From the NCBI GenBank assembly GCA_031547305.1, contig JAVBSC010000107.1, positions 1 to 21,179 on the forward strand: a stretch of DNA of 21,179 bases. The letters are read 5' to 3'. The notes beneath the pieces were generated by a model, which was not told the DNA's origin, did not search any database, and was given only the letters and a program-made list of their open reading frames with translations. This document shows positions 1 to 7,662 of this stretch, piece after piece; position 1 is the first letter of the stretch; every line of letters starts with the position of its first letter. A program made the translations under genes and the position numbers. Source of the stretch: JAVBSC01 sp031547305. GTDB lineage: Bacteria; Desulfobacterota; Desulfovibrionia; Desulfovibrionales; Desulfovibrionaceae.

Positions 1-1093
1 TCATGTAGTCCTCGTAGCGCTCGGTCATGGGCGACATGTCGTAAGCGTAGCCGGCGCGCAGGATCAGCCAGTCCAGTGGCGCGTACTCCACGCCGAAGTT
101 AAAGCGCCAGGCGTCGTCCCAATCCTTCTTGCTTTCGGCAACAGTGTCCATCGGATCTTCAAGATGGATGCGCAAAGAGCGGAAGGTGCTCCAGCGCGTC
201 CAGACAGCCCCGGCCTCCAGGGAGAGGTTATCCAGGGGGGTCCAGGCAAGGCCGCCGGAAACGGAATCCGGCAGCACCACGGTGGCGTGCACGTCGCTGT
301 CCCGGTAGCTGGGGTTCAGCAACGGGGCCACGGCCGGATTCATGACCGTGAAGTCGTTCTCGCCCTCGGCCCGGTGGGAAACCTGGCTGCGATACCCCAG
401 GCCGAACGCCCACTGCGGGTTAATCTGCCAGTGCAGGCCCAGGTTGAAGCCCACCCCCAGACTGTTGGCCTCCATATCCGAATCCACATCCAGGGGATCC
501 TGGTTGAAATCGACCGGACCCAAATTCGGGTTCATGAATTTCGGGTTGACCCGCTTGTTCAGGCCTATGTCCAGGTACATAAGCTCAACGCCGGCGGCCA
601 GGGACAGGGCTTCGTTGACCTTCCAGGCAATCACCGGGTTCACGGACAGGGTGGTCAGTTCAATATTGTAAACGTTGTAGCGGCCCGGCCAGTTCTTGGG
701 GTAGCCTATGCCCAGGCCGAAGCGGGAAAATTCCCCCACCCCTATGGTAAAGGAATCGTTCAGGCGCTGCGTGTAATACATGTTGGGAATGACCCAGGTG
801 GCGGGCTTAAGATCGTAGCTGCCGTGCACGCCGGCCACGTCGTCGTCAAAGCGCATGGTGCCGGCGGGGGTGATGGCCGTGGCGCCGGCCTGGAACTGAA
901 TGCCCGGCAACTGGGTAATCAGGGCCGGGTTGGAGGCGATGGCCGAAGGGTCCGCGGAACGGGCCATGGTGGCCCCTCCCAGGGCTATGCCCCTGGCGCC
1001 CCACTCATAAAGGGCGAATCCCTCCGCCCAGGCATGCTTGCACCCCAAAACAATCAGCCCCGCCGCCAGCAACCATACCCGCACTTGTTTCAT
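1..1093 (-). CDS. FadL/OmpP1-family outer-membrane transport protein, C-terminus cut by window edge
   Basis: This is an outer-membrane beta-barrel of the FadL family, which moves long-chain fatty acids or other hydrophobic compounds across the outer membrane. I translated the minus strand from the ATG at 1093; the frame stays open to base 1, giving about 364 residues without a stop. Residues 1-23 form a signal peptide ending AWA. The mature start EGFALYEWGARGIALGGA matches the FadL N-terminal hatch signature with a conserved NPA-type stretch (SNPALITQLPG) soon after. The rest alternates aromatic and polar residues as expected for barrel strands. A purine-rich Shine-Dalgarno (GGAAGG) lies just before the start. 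Family members are usually 400-480 residues, so roughly the last quarter or less lies outside. An LGC triplet at 16-18 could imitate a lipobox, but the AWA site is the better fit. The family call is firm; the substrate is unknown. Confidence 0.88.
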   Translation of the reverse strand, partial: MKQVRVWLLAAGLIVLGCKHAWAEGFALYEWGARGIALGGATMARSADPSAIASNPALITQLPGIQFQAGATAITPAGTMRFDDDVAGVHGSYDLKPATWVIPNMYYTQRLNDSFTIGVGEFSRFGLGIGYPKNWPGRYNVYNIELTTLSVNPVIAWKVNEALSLAAGVELMYLDIGLNKRVNPKFMNPNLGPVDFNQDPLDVDSDMEANSLGVGFNLGLHWQINPQWAFGLGYRSQVSHRAEGENDFTVMNPAVAPLLNPSYRDSDVHATVVLPDSVSGGLAWTPLDNLSLEAGAVWTRWSTFRSLRIHLEDPMDTVAESKKDWDDAWRFNFGVEYAPLDWLILRAGYAYDMSPMTERYEDYM

Positions 1094-1175
1094 AATCCTT
1101 CCATTGCAAGTAAAATTGTGCTACCCTGAAAAATTAGGCGAATAATAGTGCCACTCTCATTTTTTCTGGAGTGGG

Positions 1176-1202
1176 ATTATCGCAAGAGCGAAAAAATTGC
1201 AA
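1176..1202 (-). promoter_or_regulatory. possible promoter for the FadL gene
   Basis: Read on the minus strand, TTGCAA (1197-1202) and GATAAT (1176-1181) are separated by 15 bp, shorter than the usual 16-18. Just downstream, a 6-bp inverted repeat CCACTC/GAGTGG (1151-1156 and 1169-1174) with a T-rich loop could be an operator or leader hairpin. This is the only reasonable -35/-10 pair seen upstream of the FadL start; the spacing makes it weak. Confidence 0.25.
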
Positions 1203-1282
1203 CCACAGGCTTCTCCCGGCGCCCAAAAAGACGTATACGGGTGTAAAAGCCGCTAAACTCCGTAAAAGACAAGGAGCCGGCC

Positions 1283-1525
1283 ATGACCCTGGAAACCCTG
1301 CGCGCATTCCTCGGCTGGGGGGCGATACTCAACCTCGTTTTTGTAAGCCTCTGGTTTTTTCTGTTCACTATGGCCCGCGAATGGATATACGGCCTGCACC
1401 GGCGCTGGTTCGACCTGCCGCGCCGGACCTTCGACGCCATCCATTACGCGGGCATGGCCTGGTACAAGATATGCGCCTGGATGTTTTTCATCATCCCCTA
1501 CCTGGTCCTGCGCTTTCTTGGCTGA
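1283..1525 (+). CDS. small DUF6868-family membrane protein
   Basis: An 80-residue protein with an N-terminal hydrophobic segment (about residues 10-31), a central charged and aromatic loop with WIYGLHRRWF, and a second hydrophobic segment near the C-terminus (about 60-78). Start MTLETLRAFLGW, motif FDAIHYAGMAWYK and ending PYLVLRFLG are the conserved parts I associate with DUF6868, a family of short uncharacterised membrane proteins of the same length in proteobacteria. The ATG at 1283 follows a good Shine-Dalgarno (AAGGAG, 1270-1275). It is a single gene, convergent with the ABC operon on its right and divergent from the FadL gene on its left. No function is known and the neighbourhood does not suggest one. 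Confidence 0.82.
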   Translation: MTLETLRAFLGWGAILNLVFVSLWFFLFTMAREWIYGLHRRWFDLPRRTFDAIHYAGMAWYKICAWMFFIIPYLVLRFLG

Positions 1526-1531
1526 TGGGCC

Positions 1532-1568
1532 GAAAAGCAAACCGCCCCGCGGCATCCGGAGGGCGGTT
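1532..1568 (-). terminator. terminator of the DUF2318-ABC operon, possibly bidirectional
   Basis: A perfect 8-bp inverted repeat, AACCGCCC (1540-1547) and GGGCGGTT (1561-1568), has a 13-nt loop. On the minus strand the stem is followed by a T-rich stretch (TTGCTTTTC), as in an intrinsic terminator for the operon ending at 1608. On the plus strand it lies just after the DUF6868 stop but has no T tract. Confidence 0.6.
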
Positions 1569-1607
1569 CGCGGCAATGCGGCGGCCACCCGGCCGCGATT
1601 CCCGGGC

Positions 1608-2282
1608 CTAAGCCGCCGCTCCGTCCCGCATTGTCACGGTGCGCCCGGCCAGCCCGGCGTAATCCGGGTTATGCGTAACCATCACTATGGTCAGGCCCCT
1701 GGCGTTCAAATCCCGCAACAGGGCCATAATGGAGTCCCCGGTGGCCGCGTCCAGGCTGCCGGTGGGTTCGTCGGCAAAAAGAATGCCCGCCCCGGTGGCC
1801 AATCCGCGAGCTATGGCCACGCGTTGCTGCTCTCCGCCGGAAAGCGCGCCCGGCAGGCTGTTTTCCTTGCCGGCCAGGCCAACGGCGGAAATGCGCTCCA
1901 GGGCCTGGGCGCGGCTGGCTCCGCTGACCGGGGCCAGGCCGGACACGCAGGGCAAAAGCACGTTTTCCAGCACGCTAAGGTACGGTATCAGGTGATGGGC
2001 CTGGAAAATCATGGCAAAGCTGCGGCTGCGCAGGTTGTTGCGTTCCGCTTCGGAAGCCGCGGCCAGGTTGCGCCCTTCAAAAATGATTTCGCCGCTGTCC
2101 GGCCGCACCAGGGTGGAGAGCACGTTCAGCAGCGTGGACTTGCCGGAACCGGAACGCCCGACCACGGCCAGAAACTCGCCCCGCGCCACTTTCAGGTTCA
2201 CCCCTTTGAGGACGGGCGTGGGGCCGCCGGCCCCGGCAAAGGACAAACGAATATCTTTAGCTTGCAACATAATATTTTCCAT
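1608..2282 (-). CDS. ABC transporter ATP-binding protein, LolD/MacB type
   Basis: A 224-residue nucleotide-binding domain of the family that drives FtsX/MacB-type permeases. The motifs are complete: Walker A GRSGSGKST (42-50), Q-loop FQAHHLIP (about 93-100), signature LSGGEQQR (147-154), Walker B ILFADEP (167-173) with catalytic Glu, and H-loop His204. Length and motif spelling match LolD-like proteins that transmit conformational change to an extracytoplasmic domain rather than form a channel for small solutes. Its ATG at 2282 overlaps the permease stop codon (TAATG), so translation is probably coupled; an internal ATG at 2270 (MLQAKDIRL) is an alternative start. It is the last gene of the DUF2318-permease-ATPase operon. 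The comparable ATPase in Campylobacter P19 loci is the nearest functional analogue I know; a role in iron or another metal is inferred from context only. Confidence 0.92.
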   Translation of the reverse strand: MENIMLQAKDIRLSFAGAGGPTPVLKGVNLKVARGEFLAVVGRSGSGKSTLLNVLSTLVRPDSGEIIFEGRNLAAASEAERNNLRSRSFAMIFQAHHLIPYLSVLENVLLPCVSGLAPVSGASRAQALERISAVGLAGKENSLPGALSGGEQQRVAIARGLATGAGILFADEPTGSLDAATGDSIMALLRDLNARGLTIVMVTHNPDYAGLAGRTVTMRDGAAA

Positions 2283-3520
2283 TACAGCGCCGTCAAAGCC
2301 TGGGCCGGGTCCACCAGACCGGCCTTCCAGGCCGGAAAGGCGGCGGAGGCCGTGGCGATCAGCCCGGCGACCAGGCCGCAGGCGAGCATTTCCAGGGTGC
2401 TGAAGGGCGGCAGAGTGGCGGCCTCCAGGTGCAGGCCGGTGAGGATGCTTTCCCCGGTCAGGCAGCCGGCCGCGTAGCCCAGAATCCCGGCGGCCACGCC
2501 TATGGCCAGGGCCTCGGAGGCGAAAATGACGAAAATGCCGCCGCGCGAATAGCCCACGGCCCGGAGCACGCCTATTTCCCTGCGCCGCTCGTTCACGGCG
2601 GACAACATGGACATGGCCACCATGGCGCAGGCGCAGACCAGAATGACCAGGGCCACCAACAGGGCCAGATCCTGGGCGAAATGGATGGCGTACATGCGCT
2701 GGGCCACAACCTGGCGCAGGGCCTTGACCTCCGTATCCGGCAGCGCGTTTTTAAGCTCGGCCACGATATCCTCAATGGGGCAGCCGGAACAGAGCGCGGC
2801 CACTTCCACAAAGTCCGCCCCGTCAAGGTCGGCGCCGCCGTTAACGCCCAGCAGGCGCTGGGCCAGGCCGAGAGGCATGAAAAGCACGTTGTCGTCATCG
2901 CTGCCCGTCAGCTGAAGCACCCCGGCCACATCGGCCGTTTCCGAGCCCAGCCGGAACTTGGCCCCGGGCGCAAGGCCAAGGCGTTCCGCCAGGGCATGTC
3001 CGGCCAGAACCTGATTTTCAGACTTATCAAGTCCGATATCTTGTCCGGAAAAAACGCCGTTGGCCGGCATTTTCTCGGACTCGCCGGGAAAAACCCCGTC
3101 CACGGCCCAGAAGCGCTTAAGATCCAGTTCCTGGTCAAAATCCACGCCAACCACCGGCACAGGCTTGCCGTCCACGCGCGCCAGGCCCACCCGCTTGGGG
3201 GCCACCACGGCTATGCGATCCCGCAGGGGGATGCCGCGAATGGCCTTAAGGGCGGGCCGCACGGGTATGCGGCCCTCGTCCACAAGCATGTCGCCCAGGG
3301 TTATGCCGCCATAGCTTATGGTCAGGGTTTCCCGCTTGGGCGAAATGATTATGTTCGCCCCAAAAGCCGCCAGTTTTTTCTCAAAACCTTCGCCCACGGC
3401 GGCGGAAACCTTTTGCAACGCCACAATGGCGGCCGCGCCCAACATGAAGATGCCCAAAAGAGCCAGGGCGCGCGGCCATTTTTGCCGCACGCAACGTAAA
3501 GGAATGGTCAGAATATTCAT
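2282..3520 (-). CDS. FtsX/MacB-family ABC permease with periplasmic CxxC
   Basis: A 412-residue permease with the MacB/FtsX layout: one N-terminal membrane helix (about 18-37), a large periplasmic domain (about 40-282), then three helices (about 285-307, 327-352 and 376-398). The conserved cytoplasmic segment NERRREIGVLRAVGYSR (about 311-327) and C-terminal DPAQALTAL are typical. The periplasmic domain contains C244-S-G-C247, unusual for a LolC/MacB type protein and suggestive of metal binding or disulfide chemistry. The gene starts 11 bp after the DUF2318 stop and overlaps the ATPase start. Related P19/Ftr1 loci carry two different FtsX-like permeases; only one is present here, so a homodimer is expected. 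The substrate is unknown; a contribution to periplasmic iron or redox handling is a context-based guess. Confidence 0.88.
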   Translation of the reverse strand: MNILTIPLRCVRQKWPRALALLGIFMLGAAAIVALQKVSAAVGEGFEKKLAAFGANIIISPKRETLTISYGGITLGDMLVDEGRIPVRPALKAIRGIPLRDRIAVVAPKRVGLARVDGKPVPVVGVDFDQELDLKRFWAVDGVFPGESEKMPANGVFSGQDIGLDKSENQVLAGHALAERLGLAPGAKFRLGSETADVAGVLQLTGSDDDNVLFMPLGLAQRLLGVNGGADLDGADFVEVAALCSGCPIEDIVAELKNALPDTEVKALRQVVAQRMYAIHFAQDLALLVALVILVCACAMVAMSMLSAVNERRREIGVLRAVGYSRGGIFVIFASEALAIGVAAGILGYAAGCLTGESILTGLHLEAATLPPFSTLEMLACGLVAGLIATASAAFPAWKAGLVDPAQALTAL

Positions 3521-3531
3521 ATTATGCCTGA

Positions 3532-4005
3532 TTAATCGAAATACCTGGCGCCGTCCACCAGATCTTCCAGGGGAATGACTATGGAACCGTCCAGCAGGCT
3601 GAAGCTCACCGGATGGGGGTTGCAGCCGCCCTTTTTGGTGCCTATGCGGGCCACGTTGAAGAGCATGTCGCAGTTGTTGCAGCGAAAAAACTTGCCGTCC
3701 TGGGTATAGCCCTTGCCTTCCTTCCAGCAGGCCTCGCAGGCGTCCAGAGCCAGGTGCACCGCGCCGTTGCCGTCGCGCACGGCAAAAAAGACCACGTCTT
3801 TGGTCTTCCCGTCCCGGTCGATCTTGATGAAATAATAAGAGGCTTTTTCCGAAACGTTCTTTTCCGGCAAAAGCACCAGATTATCCTTGGCGGTAACAGC
3901 GGTTCCCCTGCCGCCCCAGAAAGCGCCGGCGGGAACCGCCAGCGCCATGGCGACGGCAACGCACAGCATGCCGAGAGCCAGAAACGCTTTTTTATTAGAA
4001 CTCAT
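3532..4005 (-). CDS. secreted DUF2318-domain cysteine-rich protein
   Basis: A 157-residue exported protein. Residues 1-28 form a signal peptide ending PAGA. The mature part carries the DUF2318 pattern: C90-E-A-C93 followed by a GKGY turn, C109-N-N-C112-x3-F, and a GGCNPHP motif (C128). These five cysteines and a His look like ligands for a metal or a redox site. I chose the ATG at 4005 because it has a Shine-Dalgarno (AGGAAA) and begins a clean signal peptide; the frame extends 21 codons upstream to 4068, but that part reaches into the promoter and would spoil the export signal. DUF2318 proteins occur in P19/Ftr1 (Fet) iron-uptake loci beside FtsX permeases and an ABC ATPase (Cj1660 in Campylobacter). 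The iron permease and P19 themselves are not in this window. Confidence 0.87.
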   Translation of the reverse strand: MSSNKKAFLALGMLCVAVAMALAVPAGAFWGGRGTAVTAKDNLVLLPEKNVSEKASYYFIKIDRDGKTKDVVFFAVRDGNGAVHLALDACEACWKEGKGYTQDGKFFRCNNCDMLFNVARIGTKKGGCNPHPVSFSLLDGSIVIPLEDLVDGARYFD

Positions 4006-4079
4006 GCATTTTCCTGTAAAAAATAAACTCAGAAACACGTCCGTTTCCCGGACTCCATATATCCACAACGGTTTTTCTC

Positions 4080-4108
4080 AATATAAACTCTCTTTATTCC
4101 GATCGCAA
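4080..4108 (-). promoter_or_regulatory. sigma-70-like promoter of the DUF2318-ABC operon
   Basis: On the minus strand TTGCGA (4103-4108) and TATATT (4080-4085) are spaced by exactly 17 bp, 4/6 and 5/6 matches to consensus. Transcription would start near 4073 and leave a leader of about 70 nt. The leader contains a small perfect hairpin GTCCG/CGGAC. A second candidate, TTGACT at 4140-4145 with TATTTT at 4118-4123 (16-bp spacer), lies further upstream. Confidence 0.5.
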
Positions 4109-4239
4109 TATCATTAAAAAATAATTTTTATATAAGGTTAGTCAATATTAGATGAATCAACAATACTCCGCTAGGTTTCGCCTGTTTTACGCAGATGTCT
4201 TATGCATCGAATAATTGCAATCTCATAAAATTCAGCAAA

Positions 4240-4268
4240 TATACGATCACCTGTAATGTTTTTATAAT
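4240..4268 (+). promoter_or_regulatory. possible sigma-70 promoter of frdCAB
   Basis: A perfect -10 box TATAAT (4263-4268) lies in AT-rich DNA 50 bp before the frdC start. The hexamer 17 bp upstream (4240-4245) matches the -35 consensus in only three of six positions, so an activator may be needed. The expected leader is about 43 nt. The 4006-4317 interval is otherwise AT-rich DNA shared with the divergent operon; I see no gene in it. Confidence 0.38.
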
Positions 4269-4317
4269 TCATCCGCTGTATTGAATAAACTTGCCCGGTT
4301 GTGTAACTTAAGGACGA

Positions 4318-4992
4318 ATGGATAACTTCCAACCCCAGGGGGATACGGTGAACGCTTTTGTTACCCCGGCTTCCGCCAGGCGGGACGGGCTTCTGGACAT
4401 CATTCAGATGCTTTCCGGGCTGGCCCTGGCCGCTTTTCTCTGCTTCCACATGCTGATGCTCTGCGCCGTGCTCTTCGGGGCCGGGGCCATGGACAAGGTG
4501 GCCGCCGCCTACGAGGCCGTCTACCTGGCCCAGGCCGGCGGGCCGCTCCTGTTTTTGCTCATTCTGGCGCATTTCATTCTGGCGGCCCGTAAAATGCCCT
4601 GGGTCCGCGCGGAACAGACCGGCATCTGGCGGCAGGCCCGACTGATCCGGCACCGCGACACCTGGCTCTGGCTCATTCAGGCCGGATCGGCCATGTTCAT
4701 TCTGCTCCTGGCCGCCGTGCATGTCTGGAGCGTGCTCAGCGATCTGCCCATCAGCGCGGCCAAGTCCGCCGCCAAAATAGAAAAGCCCGCCTGGTTCATT
4801 TTTTACTTCTGCCTGATCCTCCTGGCCCAGAGCCACGCCTGGATCGGCTTGTACCGCATCGGGGTCAAGTGGGGAGTAATCGCGGCGCCCCGACGGGAAA
4901 AAGCCCTTAAAATCATGTGGATCTCCGGCGGGTTCTTCACCCTGCTCGGCCTGGCGGCCCTGATCCGTTTCGCTCTCTTACAGGCGGCATAA
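4318..4992 (+). CDS. frdC: fumarate reductase/succinate dehydrogenase di-heme cytochrome b subunit
   Basis: This 224-residue membrane anchor carries electrons between menaquinone and the FrdAB head. Five hydrophobic helices are visible, and four histidines sit inside or at the ends of helices at residues 44, 85, 135 and 173, the arrangement of the two b hemes in Wolinella-type FrdC (ligands His44, 93, 143 and 182 there). A single anchor subunit with order C-A-B, and no separate D subunit, fits the di-heme class found in epsilon- and deltaproteobacteria. The ATG at 4318 follows AAGGA with short spacing (3 nt); a GTG at 4348 is an alternative start. The stop lies 3 bp before frdA. Sequence alone cannot tell whether the complex runs as fumarate reductase or succinate oxidase in the cell. 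Confidence 0.9.
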   Translation: MDNFQPQGDTVNAFVTPASARRDGLLDIIQMLSGLALAAFLCFHMLMLCAVLFGAGAMDKVAAAYEAVYLAQAGGPLLFLLILAHFILAARKMPWVRAEQTGIWRQARLIRHRDTWLWLIQAGSAMFILLLAAVHVWSVLSDLPISAAKSAAKIEKPAWFIFYFCLILLAQSHAWIGLYRIGVKWGVIAAPRREKALKIMWISGGFFTLLGLAALIRFALLQAA

Positions 4993-4995
4993 CCT

Positions 4996-6873
4996 ATGAA
5001 TACTTTTTACACGGATCTGCTGGTCATAGGCGCGGGGCTTTCCGGCGAACGCGCGGCCGTGGAAGCGGCCCAGGCCGGGTTCAGCGTGGCCTGCCTGAGC
5101 CTGGTGCCGGCCCGGCGCTCGCATTCCTCGGCCGCCCAGGGCGGCATGCAGGCGGCCCTGGGCAACAGCGTCATGGGCGAAGGCGACTCCCCGGACGTGC
5201 ATTTTGCGGACACGGTCAAAGGATCGGACTGGGGCGCGGACCAGGAAGTGGCCCGCCTGTTCGTGGACGCGGCGCCGGTCGAAATGCGCCGCCTGGCCGC
5301 CTGGGGAGTGCCCTGGGACAGGGTGGAGCCGGGCCGCAGCCATTACTTCAAGGGCGGCCAGCGCTTTGAAAAAGAGGAGAAGGCGGAAAAAGCCGGGCTG
5401 ATCACCGCCCGCTCATTCGGCGGAACGGAAAAATGGCGCACCTGCTACACTTCCGACGGCACCGGGCATTCGGTGATGTGCACCATGGACAACCGTTGCG
5501 CCCAACTGGGCGTTCCCATCCTGGACCGCCGCGAGGCCGTTTGCCTTATTCACGACGGCGCGTCCTGCTTCGGCGCGGTGGTGCGCTGCCTGCGCACCGG
5601 CGAGTTGGAAATCCGCCTGGCCAGGGCCACGGTCATCGCCACCGGCGGCTTCGGCCGCCTGTATCGGGCCAGCACCAACGCGATCATCTGCGACGGCTCC
5701 GGCCACATCCTGGCCCTGGATACCGGCCTGGTGCCCATAGGCAACCCGGAGGCCAACCAGTTCCACCCCACCGGCGTCGTGCCCCCGGACATTCTGGTAA
5801 CCGAAGGCTGCCGGGGTGACGGCGGAACCCTGCTGGACATTGACGAAAACCGCTTCATGCAGGTCTACGAACCGGAAAAGGCGGAACTGGCCTCGCGCGA
5901 CGTGGTCTCCCGCCGCATGCTGGAGCACATCCGGGCCGGGCACGGCGTGCCCAGCGACTACGGCGAGCATCTCTGGCTGGACATCCGCCACCTGGGCAAC
6001 GAACACATATCCACCAAGCTGCGCGAAGTGGACGAGATCTGCCGCCACTTCCTGGGAATAGACCCGCGCTATCAGCTTATTCCGGTACGCCCCACCCAGC
6101 ACTACACCATGGCCGGCGTGCGCACCGACAAGGACGGCGCGGCTTACGGGCTGAAGGGCCTGTTCAGCGTTGGCGAGGCCGCCTGCTGGGATTTGCACGG
6201 CTTCAACCGCCTGGGCGGCAATTCCCTGGCGGAAACCGTGGTGGCCGGCGGCATTGTGGGCAAAAAAATCGCGGAGTTCCTCCATGGCGGGGATTCCGCC
6301 ATCCGTCCGGCTTTAGGCCATGACTTCGCCAAAAAGCAGCTTGAGCGCATCGCCTCCCTGCAAAAAGCGCCCGCGCCCAAAGACGGCGGGGAAAACGCCT
6401 ACAAGCTCCGGGCCGCCATGCAGGACATCCTAATGGAACACTGTTTCGTCTTCCGCACCGAAGAAGGGCTTGCCAAAGCCGTCAGCCTGCTCCAGGAGCT
6501 TCTGGCACGCTCCGCGAACGTCGGCCTGGCCTCCGGCCCGTCCGGCCCCTGGCCGGAACTTTCCGCGGCCTTAAAAATACGTGGACAGATCCAGTTGGCC
6601 CTGTGCATAACCAAGGCGGCCCTGGAACGCCGGGAATCGCGCGGCTGCCACAGCCGCGAGGACTACCCGGAGCGCAACGACCGCGACTGGCTCCGGCGCA
6701 CCCTGGCCTGCTGGAAGCCCGGCGCGGACCTGCCGGACCTGAAATACGAGGACGCCTCGCCCGGCTTCGAGCTGCCGCCCGGCTCGCGCGGCTACGGCGG
6801 CGGCAAAATCATTCCGGCGGACGAAGCATTCATCAACTCCAGGCTGATTCCCAAACAGGCAGGCCCCCAATGA
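4996..6873 (+). CDS. frdA: fumarate reductase/succinate dehydrogenase flavoprotein subunit
   Basis: The 625-residue catalytic subunit interconverts fumarate and succinate at a covalent FAD. The N-terminal dinucleotide motif GAGLSG lies at 12-17, and RSHSSAAQGG supplies His43, the residue expected to carry the flavin. Active-site elements follow in order: HPTG with His257, TEGCRGDGG (269-277), SRDVVSRR with Arg301 (the proton-shuttling Arg in the Wolinella enzyme), HYTMAG with His369, and NRLGGNSLAE (404-413). The numbering matches Wolinella FrdA almost exactly, which argues for the same subclass. The C-terminal helical and capping regions are complete and the length is normal. The gene follows frdC by 3 bp and overlaps frdB by ATGA, so the three genes form one tightly coupled operon. 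L-aspartate oxidase is excluded by the FrdB and FrdC partners and the His43 context. Confidence 0.95.
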   Translation: MNTFYTDLLVIGAGLSGERAAVEAAQAGFSVACLSLVPARRSHSSAAQGGMQAALGNSVMGEGDSPDVHFADTVKGSDWGADQEVARLFVDAAPVEMRRLAAWGVPWDRVEPGRSHYFKGGQRFEKEEKAEKAGLITARSFGGTEKWRTCYTSDGTGHSVMCTMDNRCAQLGVPILDRREAVCLIHDGASCFGAVVRCLRTGELEIRLARATVIATGGFGRLYRASTNAIICDGSGHILALDTGLVPIGNPEANQFHPTGVVPPDILVTEGCRGDGGTLLDIDENRFMQVYEPEKAELASRDVVSRRMLEHIRAGHGVPSDYGEHLWLDIRHLGNEHISTKLREVDEICRHFLGIDPRYQLIPVRPTQHYTMAGVRTDKDGAAYGLKGLFSVGEAACWDLHGFNRLGGNSLAETVVAGGIVGKKIAEFLHGGDSAIRPALGHDFAKKQLERIASLQKAPAPKDGGENAYKLRAAMQDILMEHCFVFRTEEGLAKAVSLLQELLARSANVGLASGPSGPWPELSAALKIRGQIQLALCITKAALERRESRGCHSREDYPERNDRDWLRRTLACWKPGADLPDLKYEDASPGFELPPGSRGYGGGKIIPADEAFINSRLIPKQAGPQ

Positions 6874-7616
6874 GACTACTGCAATTCGACATCTTCCGGC
6901 ACAACCCGGCGGACAAAAGCTCCCGCCCGCGCCTCCAGACCTACAGCCTGGCCGAAAGCGCCAACATGACCCTGTTCATCGCCCTGAACTCCCTGCGTGA
7001 GGAACAGGACCCCGGCCTGAACTTCGACTTCTGTTGCCGGGCCGGCATTTGCGGTTCCTGCGGCATGGTCATCAACGGTCGGCCCGGCCTGGCCTGCCAG
7101 ACCCAGACACGCGACCTGCCGGAGCGCATCACCCTGCTCCCTCTGCCGGTTTTCAGGCTTATCGCCGATCTTTGCGTGGATACCGGGGCCTGGTTCCGCC
7201 AGATGTACACAAAGACCGAATCCTGGATTCACACCTCCAAACCCTTTGATCCCCAGGCCCCGGAAGACCGCATGTCCAACGCCGTGGCCCAGCAGATCTA
7301 CGAACTGGAGCGCTGCATCGAATGCGGCTGCTGCATCGCCGCCTGCGGCACGGCCCGCATGCGCCCGGACTACCTTGGCGCGGCCGCCTTAAACCGCATC
7401 GCCCGCTTTGCCATTGATCCGCGCGACCAGCGGACCAATCAGGACTACTATGAACTCATCGGCAACGACCAGGGCGTGTTCGGATGCATGGGCCTGCTGG
7501 CCTGCGAGGACGTCTGCCCCAAAAACCTGCCCCTGCAGTACCAGCTCAGCTACCTGCGCCGCAAAATGGGCCTGACCGCAATTAAAAGGATTTTTAGGAA
7601 TAAAAAACCGGCGTGA
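6870..7616 (+). CDS. frdB: fumarate reductase/succinate dehydrogenase iron-sulfur subunit
   Basis: The 248-residue electron-transfer subunit. The N-terminal plant-type ferredoxin domain has [2Fe-2S] ligands in CRAGICGSC (C56, C61, C64) plus C76. The C-terminal domain has the [4Fe-4S] motif CIECGCCIAAC (C149, C152, C155, C159), and the [3Fe-4S]-type residues C206, C212 and C216 in CMGLLACEDVCP. I chose the ATG at 6870, which overlaps the frdA stop as ATGA and begins MRLLQFDIFRHNP as FrdB proteins do. The same reading frame is open from 6603, but the upstream part lies inside frdA and has no family similarity. All three cluster motifs are intact, so the complex should be functional. The basic C-terminal tail (KRIFRNKKPA) is unremarkable. 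Confidence 0.95.
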   Translation: MRLLQFDIFRHNPADKSSRPRLQTYSLAESANMTLFIALNSLREEQDPGLNFDFCCRAGICGSCGMVINGRPGLACQTQTRDLPERITLLPLPVFRLIADLCVDTGAWFRQMYTKTESWIHTSKPFDPQAPEDRMSNAVAQQIYELERCIECGCCIAACGTARMRPDYLGAAALNRIARFAIDPRDQRTNQDYYELIGNDQGVFGCMGLLACEDVCPKNLPLQYQLSYLRRKMGLTAIKRIFRNKKPA

Positions 7617-7631
7617 ACCGGATCAACCGCC

Positions 7632-7662
7632 CCGTCCTGACGTTGCGGCCGGTTTAGGACGG
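7632..7662 (+). terminator. possible terminator after frdB
   Basis: Sixteen bases after the frdB stop, CCGTCCT (7632-7638) can pair with AGGACGG (7656-7662). An alternative pairing of AACCG/CGGTT elements overlaps it. No T tract follows, so termination here is uncertain. Confidence 0.35.

Noticed and set aside
164..1129. Plus-strand frame of 321 codons opposite the FadL gene
   Set aside because: The minus-strand frame has a signal peptide and FadL signature and is open over the whole interval; the plus-strand product has no recognisable features.
4006..4068. N-terminal extension of the DUF2318 protein to an upstream ATG at 4068
   Set aside because: The ATG at 4005 has a Shine-Dalgarno and starts a proper signal peptide; the extension runs into the promoter region.
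4100..4122. Fur-box-like sequence near the DUF2318 promoter
   Set aside because: The minus strand has AATGATATT near the -35 element, but only about half of the 19 consensus positions match, so I cannot support an iron operator.
6603..6869. Upstream extension of frdB inside frdA
   Set aside because: The family N-terminus begins at the ATG at 6870, which overlaps the frdA stop as ATGA; the earlier part is an out-of-frame reading of frdA.
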